From a virus, in the IMG/VR virus record IMGVR_UViG_3300005588_000064, positions 1 to 34,376 of that record: 34,376 nucleotides of DNA. One strand, 5' to 3'. A program made the translations under genes and the position numbers. Position 1 is the first letter of the stretch; every line of letters starts with the position of its first letter. Below the pieces are notes generated by a model. It saw only the letters and a list, made by a program, of their open reading frames with translations. It did not search any database and was not told the DNA's origin. Of this stretch, positions 1 to 6,073 are shown piece after piece.

Positions 1-100
1 CAGCCTTTGTTTGTTTTATTATCATCCAAAAAGTCAGGATGGTTTTTAGCAAATTCTTCGCTTACTCCGTTTTCTTCTTTATCGTCTCTTTTTAAGAAGT
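1..100. repeat. Left copy of the 100-bp terminal direct repeat (circular seam)
   Basis: These 100 bases are identical to the last 100 bases of the window. A coding frame starting at 134 (minus) continues correctly through the matching copy at the right end, so the two copies are most simply the same physical sequence seen twice when a circular molecule was linearised. True short terminal repeats on a linear genome are less likely, because P22-like phages package by headful from concatemers. Confidence 0.95.
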
Positions 101-134
101 CAGAATAGCTTTTATAAATCCTTGTATTTTGCAT
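1..134 (-). CDS. Cysteine tripeptide-repeat protein, N-terminal part (continues at 34376 on the circle)
   Basis: This is the start of the gene whose remainder lies at 33598-34376. The ATG at 134-132 stands 2 nt after the csrA stop (TAA at 139-137), so the two genes look translationally coupled. A GAGGG stretch inside the end of csrA could serve as ribosome-binding site, although it lies about 14 nt upstream. The first residues read MQNTRIYKSYSDFLKRDD, a charged, soluble-looking leader with no signal peptide. About 44 codons fall here before the window edge. Joining the ends gives a 270-residue protein. The C-terminal features are described in the entry at the other end. Confidence 0.85.
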   Translation of the reverse strand, partial: MQNTRIYKSYSDFLKRDDKEENGVSEEFAKNHPDFLDDNKTNKG

Positions 135-136
135 GA

Positions 137-316
137 TTAAGACGCCCTCTTACCCAATTGAATCTTGTTGTAAATCTCTTCGCGGTGAACCTGCACCTCT
201 TTAGGTGCCTTAATGCCAATGCGCACCTGATTTCCCTTAACGCCTAACACCGTTACTGTGATGTCATCACCAATCATTAGGGTTTCGCCGAGCTTTCTTG
301 TTAATATGAGTGCCAT
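137..316 (-). CDS. csrA: CsrA/RsmA-family RNA-binding translational regulator
   Basis: A 59-residue protein that aligns end to end with bacterial CsrA (usually about 61 residues). It starts [17 protein letters not shown] and keeps the core [15 protein letters not shown] and the [13 protein letters not shown] segment. The RNA-contacting residues near the N terminus (Leu-Thr-Arg) and the conserved Arg of VHREE are present, so it should be functional. CsrA dimers bind GGA motifs in 5' leaders and block or stabilise mRNAs. The start is set by a strong AAAGGAGAAAG site just upstream. That site contains GGA and could allow autoregulation. The gene sits in the leftward early operon after the recombination genes and directly before the Cys-repeat gene. 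As a phage gene it may retune host carbon-storage, motility or biofilm regulation. Confidence 0.96.
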   Translation of the reverse strand: MALILTRKLGETLMIGDDITVTVLGVKGNQVRIGIKAPKEVQVHREEIYNKIQLGKRAS

Positions 317-384
317 TAAACTTTCTCCTTTTTAATAAACTGCATTAGCAATCGCCCTTCAAAAAGACGATTGGTGAAACAGTT

Positions 385-912
385 TTAAGCCGCATCCAGT
401 TCCATTTGTGCACTATCTTCGGGTCTCGGTGGCTCCAGTGTTAATTCAATGGTGCTGCCATTTAGCTCGTAAAGACGGCCCGCTTCCTCCTTGTTTGGAT
501 CGCAATTGATATTGAACTTGAGCGTAACGGTGCCGCCTTCCTCAACCTCAAAGCTGAACTTATTCAGATCACATTGAACAAAGATAAGATCGTTTTCTTC
601 GGTAAGTCCGCCACCAACAACAACGCGATAGCCTGAAGTTTCATAACTCCAGCTTTGCTTTTTATTAAGCATAGGGAAGCGTAAGCGCGTTAGGTTCGTT
701 CCTTCCTCTGCTACCTGGTCAACCAAATCCTGTTCATCTTTCGGCGGCTCCGTGTAGAAGGTTTTTTTCAAGTTTTCATCCAGCAAGTCAAAAATATTAT
801 TGTTGGATTTAATGGTTATGTTGAGCGTACAGCCAGGCTCGGTATCATCGCCGTGAAGCTCAACGCGCGGGGTGTAGATCATTTTGGCTTGCTGATTTTC
901 AAGTCTGATCAT
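385..912 (-). CDS. Hypothetical protein (175 aa) in the recombination operon
   Basis: I do not recognise the family. The 175-residue product is acidic, has no signal peptide or membrane segment, and looks like a beta-rich soluble protein: it has alternating hydrophobic stretches such as LNITIKS and TVTLKFNI, and it ends in an acidic EPPRPEDSAQMELDAA tail. GGAG lies 9 nt before the ATG at 912. It follows the YqaJ nuclease by 33 bp and precedes csrA by 68 bp on the same strand, so it belongs to the pL operon. The gap before csrA contains a CAATCG/CGATTG inverted repeat. Its place beside RecT and exonuclease hints at a recombination accessory role, but nothing in the sequence shows this. Confidence 0.8.
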   Translation of the reverse strand: MIRLENQQAKMIYTPRVELHGDDTEPGCTLNITIKSNNNIFDLLDENLKKTFYTEPPKDEQDLVDQVAEEGTNLTRLRFPMLNKKQSWSYETSGYRVVVGGGLTEENDLIFVQCDLNKFSFEVEEGGTVTLKFNINCDPNKEEAGRLYELNGSTIELTLEPPRPEDSAQMELDAA

Positions 913-945
913 CGGTTTTTCTCCGGTTTGGTTGGGTGGTAAGGA

Positions 946-2538
946 TCACATGTTTGATACGAGTTTTTCGCTTGCGGCCTCTAAATCCATTTCAAGCAAC
1001 CATTCAACAACTTTTGATTCGTGGACGTTGTAGCGCATAGCAAGCGTGTCGATGATGTGCTGGTCTGATGGACGCTTTTCGTTTTGGCGGCTAGATAGAT
1101 CGGATACAGCAGGTTGCACTGGATCTGTTTGTTCTGAAGGTGGTTCCGAGGTCACAGGCTCTTGCTGAGTAGTGCTTTCAGTCGCTTCCTGTGCGGCGGC
1201 TTCCTGAGCCTTTTCCTGCTCTTCGGCGCGGATTTTCTCACGCTCTTTTTCCAGCCTTTCATTTTCCGCTTTTTCGTGTTCACCAATACGGTAAGCAATC
1301 AGGGTCTGCAGGTCGCCAGTCTCTTTAAGCACCAACTGAACACGATCACCAAACAGGAAGTCATGGCCCGCATCATCTATCAGCTTCAGATTACCCCTGA
1401 TCTTTTCTGCTATTTCGCTGGACTGAATTTTTGCCCTTGCTACTTCGTCATCTGCTGCGCTTTGCAAGGTATCGACTGTGCGCTTGCCTTTCATGGCGCC
1501 ATTGAAATCAGTGATGACTTCGGGCATGTACTGACCGCCAAGGCCGTTATTAAGCTGTTTAACATGCTCATCAACCTTGGCTCTGGCAGTTTGTGCAATC
1601 TCGATTTTGACTTCTTTTTTTCGCTCCTGAACCAGCTTGTTCAGCGCCAGTCGTTTGGTGCGCATTTCTTCTTTGAGGTGGTCAACCGTTTTGAATAATT
1701 CATCAATGCTTGCTGTTTTAGCCAAAGCCTGCTTTTTAACGGATTCAATTTCTTTTTCTGCATTATCGAGAAATTTCACCATACCTTCGGCATCAGCAAA
1801 ATCCTGATCAGTCTTTAGGTCAGTGCTGATAGCCTGAATGCGCGAGGTTACGGCATGCTTATACGTTGCGAGGTTAGTGCCATCAACCTTTCCGGAAATA
1901 TCAATAAACAGCGCTGGGAACTCGGCGACTGGTGCAGCCTGCGGCTCAGGTTCGTAGTTTTTTGGCTCGTACTCCGAAAGATCGCTGTTAAATTGCCTCC
2001 ACCCAGCATCCAAAGATTTCTCTGCTTCTGGTGTCAGGGTTACCCAGATGTGCTCACATTTTTCTTTGGTTCCGTCGGTAACCATGTAGAGACACTTTTC
2101 GGCGCGACTTATCACTAGTTGCTGGACAACCTGCCAAATATCCTCTTCGGGAACATCGCCTGAACGTATGCTTTCCGCCTTTTTTTCATTCCACTGCTTA
2201 CACTCCCAAATGACATCCTCTAACATAGTGATGCCGTCGAAGCTCGCTGCAAGATAGCCGTCGTCATCAGTTGCTGAAACGGGATACAGTTCTTCACCAA
2301 TAATTTCTTCGGCGATTGGTCGCGCCCTTGCTTCAACCTCATGCCCCTTATCCAAGATGTTCGCCTGGAACCAATCACTGAACTCTCGATCAGTTCCGGT
2401 TGCCTTGATATGAAGAAGTTCGTTGCGCTTAACTTTTTCTGAGGCGCCCATCATTGCTGGTGCTTCTGAGGCGTTCAATTTTGTGTGGCGGTGTGCACAC
2501 CATTCTGGTGAGCCTTGGATCAGATCAAGTGTTTTCAT
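946..2538 (-). CDS. YqaJ-type (lambda exonuclease-like) recombination nuclease with long coiled-coil extension
   Basis: Residues 1-200 match the YqaJ/lambda exonuclease fold: GSPEWCAHRHTKLNASEAP near residues 9-27, E68 in GHEVEARARP, D101 in ASFDGI and the E112-C-K114 motif, which together form a PD-(D/E)XK metal site. Such enzymes resect double-stranded ends 5'-3' and hand the strand to a RecT annealase. The protein is 530 residues, about twice a bare YqaJ domain. The middle (about 230-440) is charged and helical, followed by a low-complexity Glu/Gln/Pro linker and a small C-terminal domain. I place the start at 2538, where AGGGGAAA precedes ATG. An in-frame start at 2586 would overlap recT by 62 bp. 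The chosen start overlaps recT by 14 bp, typical of coupled phage genes. Confidence 0.9.
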   Translation of the reverse strand: MKTLDLIQGSPEWCAHRHTKLNASEAPAMMGASEKVKRNELLHIKATGTDREFSDWFQANILDKGHEVEARARPIAEEIIGEELYPVSATDDDGYLAASFDGITMLEDVIWECKQWNEKKAESIRSGDVPEEDIWQVVQQLVISRAEKCLYMVTDGTKEKCEHIWVTLTPEAEKSLDAGWRQFNSDLSEYEPKNYEPEPQAAPVAEFPALFIDISGKVDGTNLATYKHAVTSRIQAISTDLKTDQDFADAEGMVKFLDNAEKEIESVKKQALAKTASIDELFKTVDHLKEEMRTKRLALNKLVQERKKEVKIEIAQTARAKVDEHVKQLNNGLGGQYMPEVITDFNGAMKGKRTVDTLQSAADDEVARAKIQSSEIAEKIRGNLKLIDDAGHDFLFGDRVQLVLKETGDLQTLIAYRIGEHEKAENERLEKEREKIRAEEQEKAQEAAAQEATESTTQQEPVTSEPPSEQTDPVQPAVSDLSSRQNEKRPSDQHIIDTLAMRYNVHESKVVEWLLEMDLEAASEKLVSNM

Positions 2539-3355
2539 TGTTTTCCCCTGTTTCAAGATCACGAATTTGCTGGAGCTGTTCATCACTCAGCACCGCCTTG
2601 GTGCTTAGCATCTTGATAATGTCATCAGCTGATTTCTTGCCGGCCTCAATAAGCAACCGCCAGCTATCTAAATTTTCTTTGAAGCGGTCATCTGGATAGG
2701 GTTCAAGTTCTGCGCGACCGCCACTCTCAGGAGTAATGTCTTTTGGCTCATTACTGATAGGCTGGTCTTGCAGTTCGTCTTCGGTGTAGATACCCAAAAT
2801 AACCTGAGGCATAAAAGCGCGAGCCCAGTTTTTTATTTGCAGATACCCAAGCTGCTGGGGAACGTTTGTTTTCCATAGCGGTGAGTTTTTAACAGTGACG
2901 CTGCTAAATTTGAGCCATTGCCCCCAACTAATTTCAGTCTCATTTTTCAGCTTGAAGCCTACGCGGCACTCTAGGTTGTTGCCTTCACCTTTGTACTCAT
3001 ATTTAGGAAGGCCTGAGACATAGCCTGAAGCTTGAACCAGCGCATTAATCAGTTGAGCTTCGTAGCCCAGTTTACCGCTGACAATGTGGGTTTTCTGTGC
3101 AACCACGTAAGGGTTCATGCGCCATTGAAGGGACTGCAAAACGATGGCGTAACAGTCGCCGACGTTATTCTTTAGGTGATCTGGCACGCTAACTTTTGAA
3201 TTGGCCATGTTGTCTGCTATCACCATTGCTTGATTCATTAATTCCGAATTAAGCATGATGTCGCCGAATTGCTGTGCTTGGTTTGGTGCGGCAGGTGCGC
3301 TGAATTCTTGATCGCTAATAACGGTGATGTCTGTTTGTTCTTGGGTTGCGCTCAT
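2525..3355 (-). CDS. recT: RecT-family single-strand annealing protein
   Basis: The 276-residue product carries the RecT signature: NNVGDCYAIVLQSLQW, NPYVVAQKTHIVSGKLGYEA, and SPLWKTNVPQQLGYLQ followed by IKNWARAFMPQVILGIYTEDEL. RecT proteins coat single-stranded DNA and anneal complementary strands during phage recombination and replication-linked repair. The N-terminal 45 residues and the C-terminal 70 are low in conservation, as is usual in the family. The C-terminal tail is acidic. An AGGAG site lies 8-9 nt before the ATG. The gene is directly upstream of, and overlaps, the YqaJ exonuclease, the normal two-gene recombinase module. Confidence 0.95.
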   Translation of the reverse strand: MSATQEQTDITVISDQEFSAPAAPNQAQQFGDIMLNSELMNQAMVIADNMANSKVSVPDHLKNNVGDCYAIVLQSLQWRMNPYVVAQKTHIVSGKLGYEAQLINALVQASGYVSGLPKYEYKGEGNNLECRVGFKLKNETEISWGQWLKFSSVTVKNSPLWKTNVPQQLGYLQIKNWARAFMPQVILGIYTEDELQDQPISNEPKDITPESGGRAELEPYPDDRFKENLDSWRLLIEAGKKSADDIIKMLSTKAVLSDEQLQQIRDLETGENNENT

Positions 3356-3364
3356 GGCGTACTC

Positions 3365-3601
3365 CTATAGGTTATCTATTGATTCAACTTTATCGGTTGA
3401 TCCTGCCAACCGCTGTATGGAAGTGTTTATTTGCAAGGGCAGTTCGACAATGAGGCATTCACCATATTGGCCTCTTAGGCTTCTTGCTCTGCGCTCGAGC
3501 TCAAGCTTGGTTGTATCGACATGTGATTCCATGATTATTGCTCTTCCGTCGACACCATTATCTGAACACACAAGCGCATATACCGGTCTTGAGCTATTCA
3601 T
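3365..3601 (-). CDS. Hypothetical protein (78 aa)
   Basis: A small soluble protein of unknown family, without cysteine clusters or membrane segments. The start ATG (3601-3599) overlaps the stop of the upstream gene in a TGATG junction, and the stop lies 9 bp before recT. It is therefore part of the same leftward transcript and probably translated by coupling. It contains ELERRARSLRGQYGECLIVELPLQ, best read as a helix followed by a strand. No function can be assigned. Confidence 0.7.
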   Translation of the reverse strand: MNSSRPVYALVCSDNGVDGRAIIMESHVDTTKLELERRARSLRGQYGECLIVELPLQINTSIQRLAGSTDKVESIDNL

Positions 3602-3804
3602 CAGGCCGCACCATCCGTAGTTGGTACGTTGCGTAAATCTTTAAGGCTTGGCTTACGCGGGAACACCTTAACGTTACTGTCAGGCTCTTGCGCTTTACGA
3701 AACTCAATTTTTTCGTTAGATACGTACTTCACTTCACACCCCAGCTGGGCCGCGAACTTGGCTATCTCAATAACAGGGGTTTCATTTGGAATAATTAGTT
3801 GCAT
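3601..3804 (-). CDS. Hypothetical protein (67 aa)
   Basis: A short protein of unknown family with a good GGAGAAACTT site directly before the ATG. Residues 8-35 (ETPVIEIAKFAAQLGCEVKY) look like a helix followed by a strand, a pattern seen in small DNA-binding or adaptor proteins. The C-terminal third is basic and proline-containing. It is the first gene after the intrinsic terminator at 3818-3842, so its expression should depend on readthrough or antitermination from pL. It is coupled to the next gene by a 1-bp overlap. Confidence 0.7.
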   Translation of the reverse strand: MQLIIPNETPVIEIAKFAAQLGCEVKYVSNEKIEFRKAQEPDSNVKVFPRKPSLKDLRNVPTTDGAA

Positions 3805-3817
3805 AAGTTTCTCCGTG

Positions 3818-3842
3818 AAAAAAGCCCCTAAGCCGCAGGGGC
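3818..3842 (-). terminator. Intrinsic terminator (tL1-like) after the first pL gene
   Basis: On the minus strand a perfect GCCCCT/AGGGGC stem (3837-3842 with 3824-3829) closes a 7-nt loop and runs into six T (3823-3818). It is 17 bp after the stop of the 142-aa gene and 14 bp before the next start in the same operon, the position of tL1 in lambda. The rest of the left operon then requires antitermination or leaky readthrough. Confidence 0.85.
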
Positions 3843-3858
3843 ACGTGGTTTACCCCGA

Positions 3859-4287
3859 TTAAGAGACCTGGGTTTCTGTTTGTGCTTTGAGTAGGTGGGC
3901 AGCCTCTTCCTCGAGGCGGCAGATTTTGGTGCCAAGGTACATGGCTGCTTCTTCTCGACAGTACTTGAACATCAACTGCTTGAGGTCGTACGCTGCAATG
4001 AGAACGTCCTGACACTGAGCAATCCTTAACTCAATGCTGATATAGGCATCGTCATCGGTATAAGCTGCTGCTTGTAGGGAGTACTCGGACCGAAAACCAT
4101 TTTCATCCTTTGGGCTGTAGTATTTTTGCCCCTGCATCATGCGATCGGCCAGCACATCTATGGCTTGCAGAGTCTCAAAAGCCGCTTGAGCCAATTCTTC
4201 CTTATTAATTTCGGCTTGCTCATTAAGCTCTGCCTGCTTATCCAAGTAAGCGTTTGTTTCGGCTTCCACTCGACACGTGTTTTGCAT
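3859..4287 (-). CDS. First gene of the leftward operon, hypothetical helical protein (142 aa)
   Basis: This is the first gene behind pL, with a leader of about 35 nt and an AAAAGGA site before the ATG. The product is acidic and strongly helical: the N terminus is rich in Glu/Gln/Ala (residues 8-45) and the C terminus (LKQLMFKYCREEAAMYLGTK) is another helix. Position corresponds to lambda N, and a terminator follows at once. N proteins are, however, short and very basic, so the sequence does not support an N function. I do not recognise the family. Confidence 0.75.
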   Translation of the reverse strand: MQNTCRVEAETNAYLDKQAELNEQAEINKEELAQAAFETLQAIDVLADRMMQGQKYYSPKDENGFRSEYSLQAAAYTDDDAYISIELRIAQCQDVLIAAYDLKQLMFKYCREEAAMYLGTKICRLEEEAAHLLKAQTETQVS

Positions 4288-4328
4288 TGTTCCGTCCTTT
4301 TTTGTGCTTCACTCAATTTGATAATTAC

Positions 4329-4357
4329 AGAATAAAACGTAAACGTATTAATGTCAA
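4329..4357 (-). promoter_or_regulatory. Leftward early promoter pL
   Basis: On the minus strand TTGACA (4357-4352) and TATTCT (4334-4329) are separated by exactly 17 bp. The expected start of transcription is near 4322, leaving a leader of about 35 nt before the ATG at 4287. The -35 region is embedded in the same CGTTTTCGTTTGACA 15-mer found at pR. Confidence 0.85.
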
Positions 4358-4371
4358 ACGAAAACGTATTA
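4335..4371. promoter_or_regulatory. Left operator: two direct copies of the AAACGNAAACGTATTA element
   Basis: AAACGTAAACGTATTA (4335-4350) and AAACGAAAACGTATTA (4356-4371) differ by one base and are spaced 21 bp apart, two helical turns. They cover the spacer and -35 box of pL, as expected for a repressor site. The second copy is shared with the right operator. Confidence 0.8.
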
Positions 4372-4428
4372 CTTTTTTAGTAAGTTTTGTTGCACAGTTA
4401 TTGTTCAATGGATTTAGAGGAGCAGGAT

Positions 4429-4665
4429 ATGAATGAAGAGGTTATGGCTGGGATCTTCATTTTAGTGTGCGCTGGGATAGCTTTTTTTCTGTTTACGCGC
4501 TGGTGGTTTTGGGCTTTAGCTTTTGGTTTGGGGGGGTTGGCTAGCTTTTTCTCTGTGTGCGCAAGTGTTATTCATTTTCAGATACTTGCAGCAGTTGGGT
4601 TTTCTGTTTTGACATTTCTTTGTTATTTGGGGTTGGGGTTTAGTCTTACAAGATCGCCTTACTAA
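4429..4665 (+). CDS. Small multi-spanning membrane protein beside the repressor; possible superinfection-exclusion protein
   Basis: A 78-residue, highly hydrophobic protein with two or three membrane segments (about 6-23, 26-46 and 50-70) and almost no charged residues between them. Start at 4429 is chosen because TAGAGGAG lies 6 nt upstream; a longer reading from 4387 lacks a ribosome-binding site. It is transcribed against pL, between pL and the repressor. In lambda and P22 the sieB exclusion gene lies in the same area with the same opposite orientation. Exclusion function is inferred from position and topology only. It may alternatively be read through from an unidentified lysogenic promoter. 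Confidence 0.65.
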   Translation: MNEEVMAGIFILVCAGIAFFLFTRWWFWALAFGLGGLASFFSVCASVIHFQILAAVGFSVLTFLCYLGLGFSLTRSPY

Positions 4666-4689
4666 GCCTTATTTTGCTTTCTTAATAGG

Positions 4690-4718
4690 TTGACACTGTA
4701 TATATAAACAGTACTCTA
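4690..4718 (+). promoter_or_regulatory. SOS promoter with near-consensus LexA box (4694-4713)
   Basis: CACTGTATATATAAACAGTA matches 18 of 20 positions of the E. coli-type LexA consensus, with the CTGT-N8-ACAG core intact. The box overlaps a TTGACA -35 (4690-4695), and a weak -10 TACTCT starts at 4712, 16 bp after it. The recA promoter is built in the same way. Transcription would begin near 4723 and run rightward, toward and antisense to the repressor gene. Confidence 0.85.
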
Positions 4719-4778
4719 TGGTTCTCGCTGAGAAAAACGACCGAGTTGGGGAAACCAGCGGGATAGGGAATCTCGTCT

Positions 4779-4964
4779 ATGAATAATAATTATTTAACAG
4801 AAGAGGAAGTCAAGGAAGCTATTGTTTTTCTTGACTATTTGATGGATCAATCAGATCAAGTGCCGCCTCGAGCTTCTGAGGAGATGCCTCCATTATCCTC
4901 GTCAGCTTCTTTAAAAATTCGGGGCCTCGCTGGCTTGATTCATACACATACTGAAAATGCTTGA
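4779..4964 (+). CDS. Candidate SOS-induced antirepressor ORF (61 aa), antisense to the repressor 3' end
   Basis: The ORF starts about 55 nt downstream of the expected start of the LexA-box promoter. AGGGA lies 9 nt before the ATG. The first 40 bp are outside the repressor gene; the remaining 146 bp overlap its 3' end on the other strand. Residues 5-26 (LTEEEVKEAIVFLDYLMDQS) form a clear amphipathic acidic helix; the rest is Ser/Pro rich. Several phages with non-cleavable repressors (186 Tum, N15, Gifsy phages) use LexA-controlled antirepressors, and this would fit that role. The alternative is that only an antisense RNA is made and the ORF is a shadow of the repressor gene. Confidence 0.45.
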   Translation: MNNNYLTEEEVKEAIVFLDYLMDQSDQVPPRASEEMPPLSSSASLKIRGLAGLIHTHTENA

Positions 4965-5283
4965 GTTCTTCGGTAAGTGGACCATCTTTTGCTGGCTCGA
5001 GGCTGGCTCTATCACCATTCTGTAGGATGTAGGCTTTTACAAAATCCAGGTCATATATTTCATGCAGCTGTAAACCAAAGTACTTGGCAATGGGGAGCAC
5101 TGTGTTTGGTTTTGGATCTTTACTCCCGCCTTTATCGCTATTTATGGCTACCCGTCTTACCTTAGTTTGAGTCATATCTTCATCAATACGACTCGATGCA
5201 ATATCAACAGCAACCTCATTTGGGTTGGTGTTTCTCCAGTCCATTAATAAATTAACAGCTTCTTTCAGTTCTGATTCATACAT
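4819..5283 (-). CDS. Phage repressor (CI-like, HTH, no peptidase domain)
   Basis: The 154-residue protein is divergent from the Cro-like gene and flanked by matching operators, the position of CI. Residues 40-82 (MTQTKVRRVAINSDKG through KPNTVLPIAKYFGLQLHEIYDL) resemble the recognition helix and the following two helices of XRE-type repressors. The first helices are unusual. The C-terminal 70 residues are helical and acidic, and probably dimerise. LexA-type repressors carry a C-terminal Ser/Lys protease (S24) and are about 200 or more residues; nothing like it is visible here. RecA-driven self-cleavage is therefore unlikely. There is no good ribosome-binding site before ATG. TTGTCA with TAACAA 18 bp further is a possible maintenance promoter. 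Confidence 0.75.
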   Translation of the reverse strand: MYESELKEAVNLLMDWRNTNPNEVAVDIASSRIDEDMTQTKVRRVAINSDKGGSKDPKPNTVLPIAKYFGLQLHEIYDLDFVKAYILQNGDRASLEPAKDGPLTEELKHFQYVYESSQRGPEFLKKLTRIMEASPQKLEAALDLIDPSNSQEKQ

Positions 5284-5321
5284 TTACGCATTATCCGTGA
5301 AATTTATTTGTTACGGAAAAT

Positions 5322-5350
5322 CGTTTTCGTTTGACAATAAAACGAAAACG
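5322..5350. promoter_or_regulatory. Right operator: 11-bp perfect inverted repeat
   Basis: CGTTTTCGTTT (5322-5332) and AAACGAAAACG (5340-5350) are perfect inverted copies around a 7-bp spacer. The right arm continues into GTATTA as in the left operator. The palindrome covers the -35 and spacer of pR and lies between the divergent repressor and cro-like genes, so repressor or Cro binding would shut pR. Confidence 0.85.
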
Positions 5351-5359
5351 TATTAATTT
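5331..5359 (+). promoter_or_regulatory. Rightward early promoter pR
   Basis: TTGACA (5331-5336), 17-bp spacer, TAATTT (5354-5359). The predicted transcription start falls at about 5366, the first base of the cro-like ATG. The shared CGTTTTCGTTTGACA block with pL supports both promoters. Confidence 0.8.
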
Positions 5360-5365
5360 AATTTC

Positions 5366-5554
5366 ATGAAGACAATACAAGACATGACCATTGATCTGCT
5401 TGAGGACTTTTCGGAGCCACAGCTCGCGAAAAAAGTCGATACCAGTCAGACGCAAATCAACCGAATCAAGAAAGGTCAGGAGCCTGGTTTTACCCTTGGA
5501 AAACGTATTGAGAGCTTGTACCTCTCAAAAAAAAGTGAAAATCAGGCCGCCTAA
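5366..5554 (+). CDS. Cro-like small HTH regulator
   Basis: A 62-residue protein divergent from the repressor, at the position of cro. Residues 10-45 (LLEDFSEPQLAKKVDTSQTQINRIKKGQ) form a clear helix-turn-helix with a recognition helix in SQTQINRIKKG, a common pattern in small phage repressors that block CI transcription and lower early expression. There is no Shine-Dalgarno sequence, and pR places the mRNA start at or next to the ATG, so the message may be leaderless, as the lambda CI message from pRM is. The C terminus is basic. Confidence 0.8.
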   Translation: MKTIQDMTIDLLEDFSEPQLAKKVDTSQTQINRIKKGQEPGFTLGKRIESLYLSKKSENQAA

Positions 5555-5682
5555 GTTCCGACCGGTTAGCTGCCGTCTCGCTGTATGAGTGCTGGCCGGT
5601 CTCTCTAACTACAAGTTTGGATATTTTTTGAAATTGGATGAAGTGATTGATGTGAAGTGGCCCCGAAGGGCCAATGATTTAT

Positions 5683-5910
5683 TTAGCGGCCTTGGCCCGC
5701 ATTAAATCCACGGTTATAGCCATCCTGATATGTCTTTTCTCCCAATTTTGGTAGTGGACATAGCGGTGGCAACGGTGCCAGGCAGGAGCTTTTTCCGTAA
5801 CAAGCACCAGCTTTGTAGCCTGCTTTAAAACCTTCACAGAAACCACCCTGGGATAGTGCAGTGATTGAAAATCCAGTCAGTACAACAGCGATGAGTAGTA
5901 ATGATTTCAT
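5683..5910 (-). CDS. Small exported protein with GF/GY repeats, probable moron
   Basis: Residues 1-20 (MKSLLLIAVVLTGFSITALS) are a good Sec signal peptide. The mature 55 residues contain four Cys and two related blocks, EGFKAGYKAG and DGYNRGFNAG. The start at 5910 is set by AAAAGGAC 8 nt upstream; a longer reading to 5946 has no such site. It runs against the rightward early operon, between the cro-like gene and the early terminator, so it likely has its own promoter and may be expressed in the lysogen. The protein resembles small envelope proteins of marine gammaproteobacteria rather than a phage structural gene. Its function is unknown. Confidence 0.7.
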   Translation of the reverse strand: MKSLLLIAVVLTGFSITALSQGGFCEGFKAGYKAGACYGKSSCLAPLPPLCPLPKLGEKTYQDGYNRGFNAGQGR

Positions 5911-5992
5911 TAATTGAGTCCTTTTCTTTTTAAGTGGATATTTCATTGTGCCTAGCCCTAATCAAACAGTCCAATTTTTAAAAATTATCTGG

Positions 5993-6021
5993 CCCCGATT
6001 CACCAGCTGAACGGGGTTTTT
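5993..6021 (+). terminator. Intrinsic terminator (tR1-like) in the rightward early operon
   Basis: CCCCG (5993-5997) pairs with CGGGG (6012-6016). An inner TTCA/TGAA stem extends the hairpin beyond one A-A mismatch, and TTTTTATTT follows (6017-6025). It lies between the Cro-like gene and the next HTH gene, the place of tR1 in lambda between cro and cII. Early rightward genes would need readthrough or antitermination. Confidence 0.85.
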
Positions 6022-6073
6022 ATTTACCCATAATTTTTGGTGTTAAGTCGTGTTAAAAGGTGTGAACAAATAA

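Noticed and set aside
1162-2118. Plus-strand ORFs opposite the YqaJ gene
   Set aside because: They lie antisense to a gene with clear conserved motifs and give hydrophobic or Cys-rich translations with no ribosome-binding sites.
5558-5603. GACCGG/CCGGTC inverted pair after the cro-like gene as a small RNA
   Set aside because: The arms are short and over 25 nt apart, and no promoter or T run was found nearby.
5658-5673. TGGCCC-CGAA-GGGCCA hairpin as a terminator of the cro-like gene
   Set aside because: No T run follows on either strand; the better terminator is at 5993-6021.
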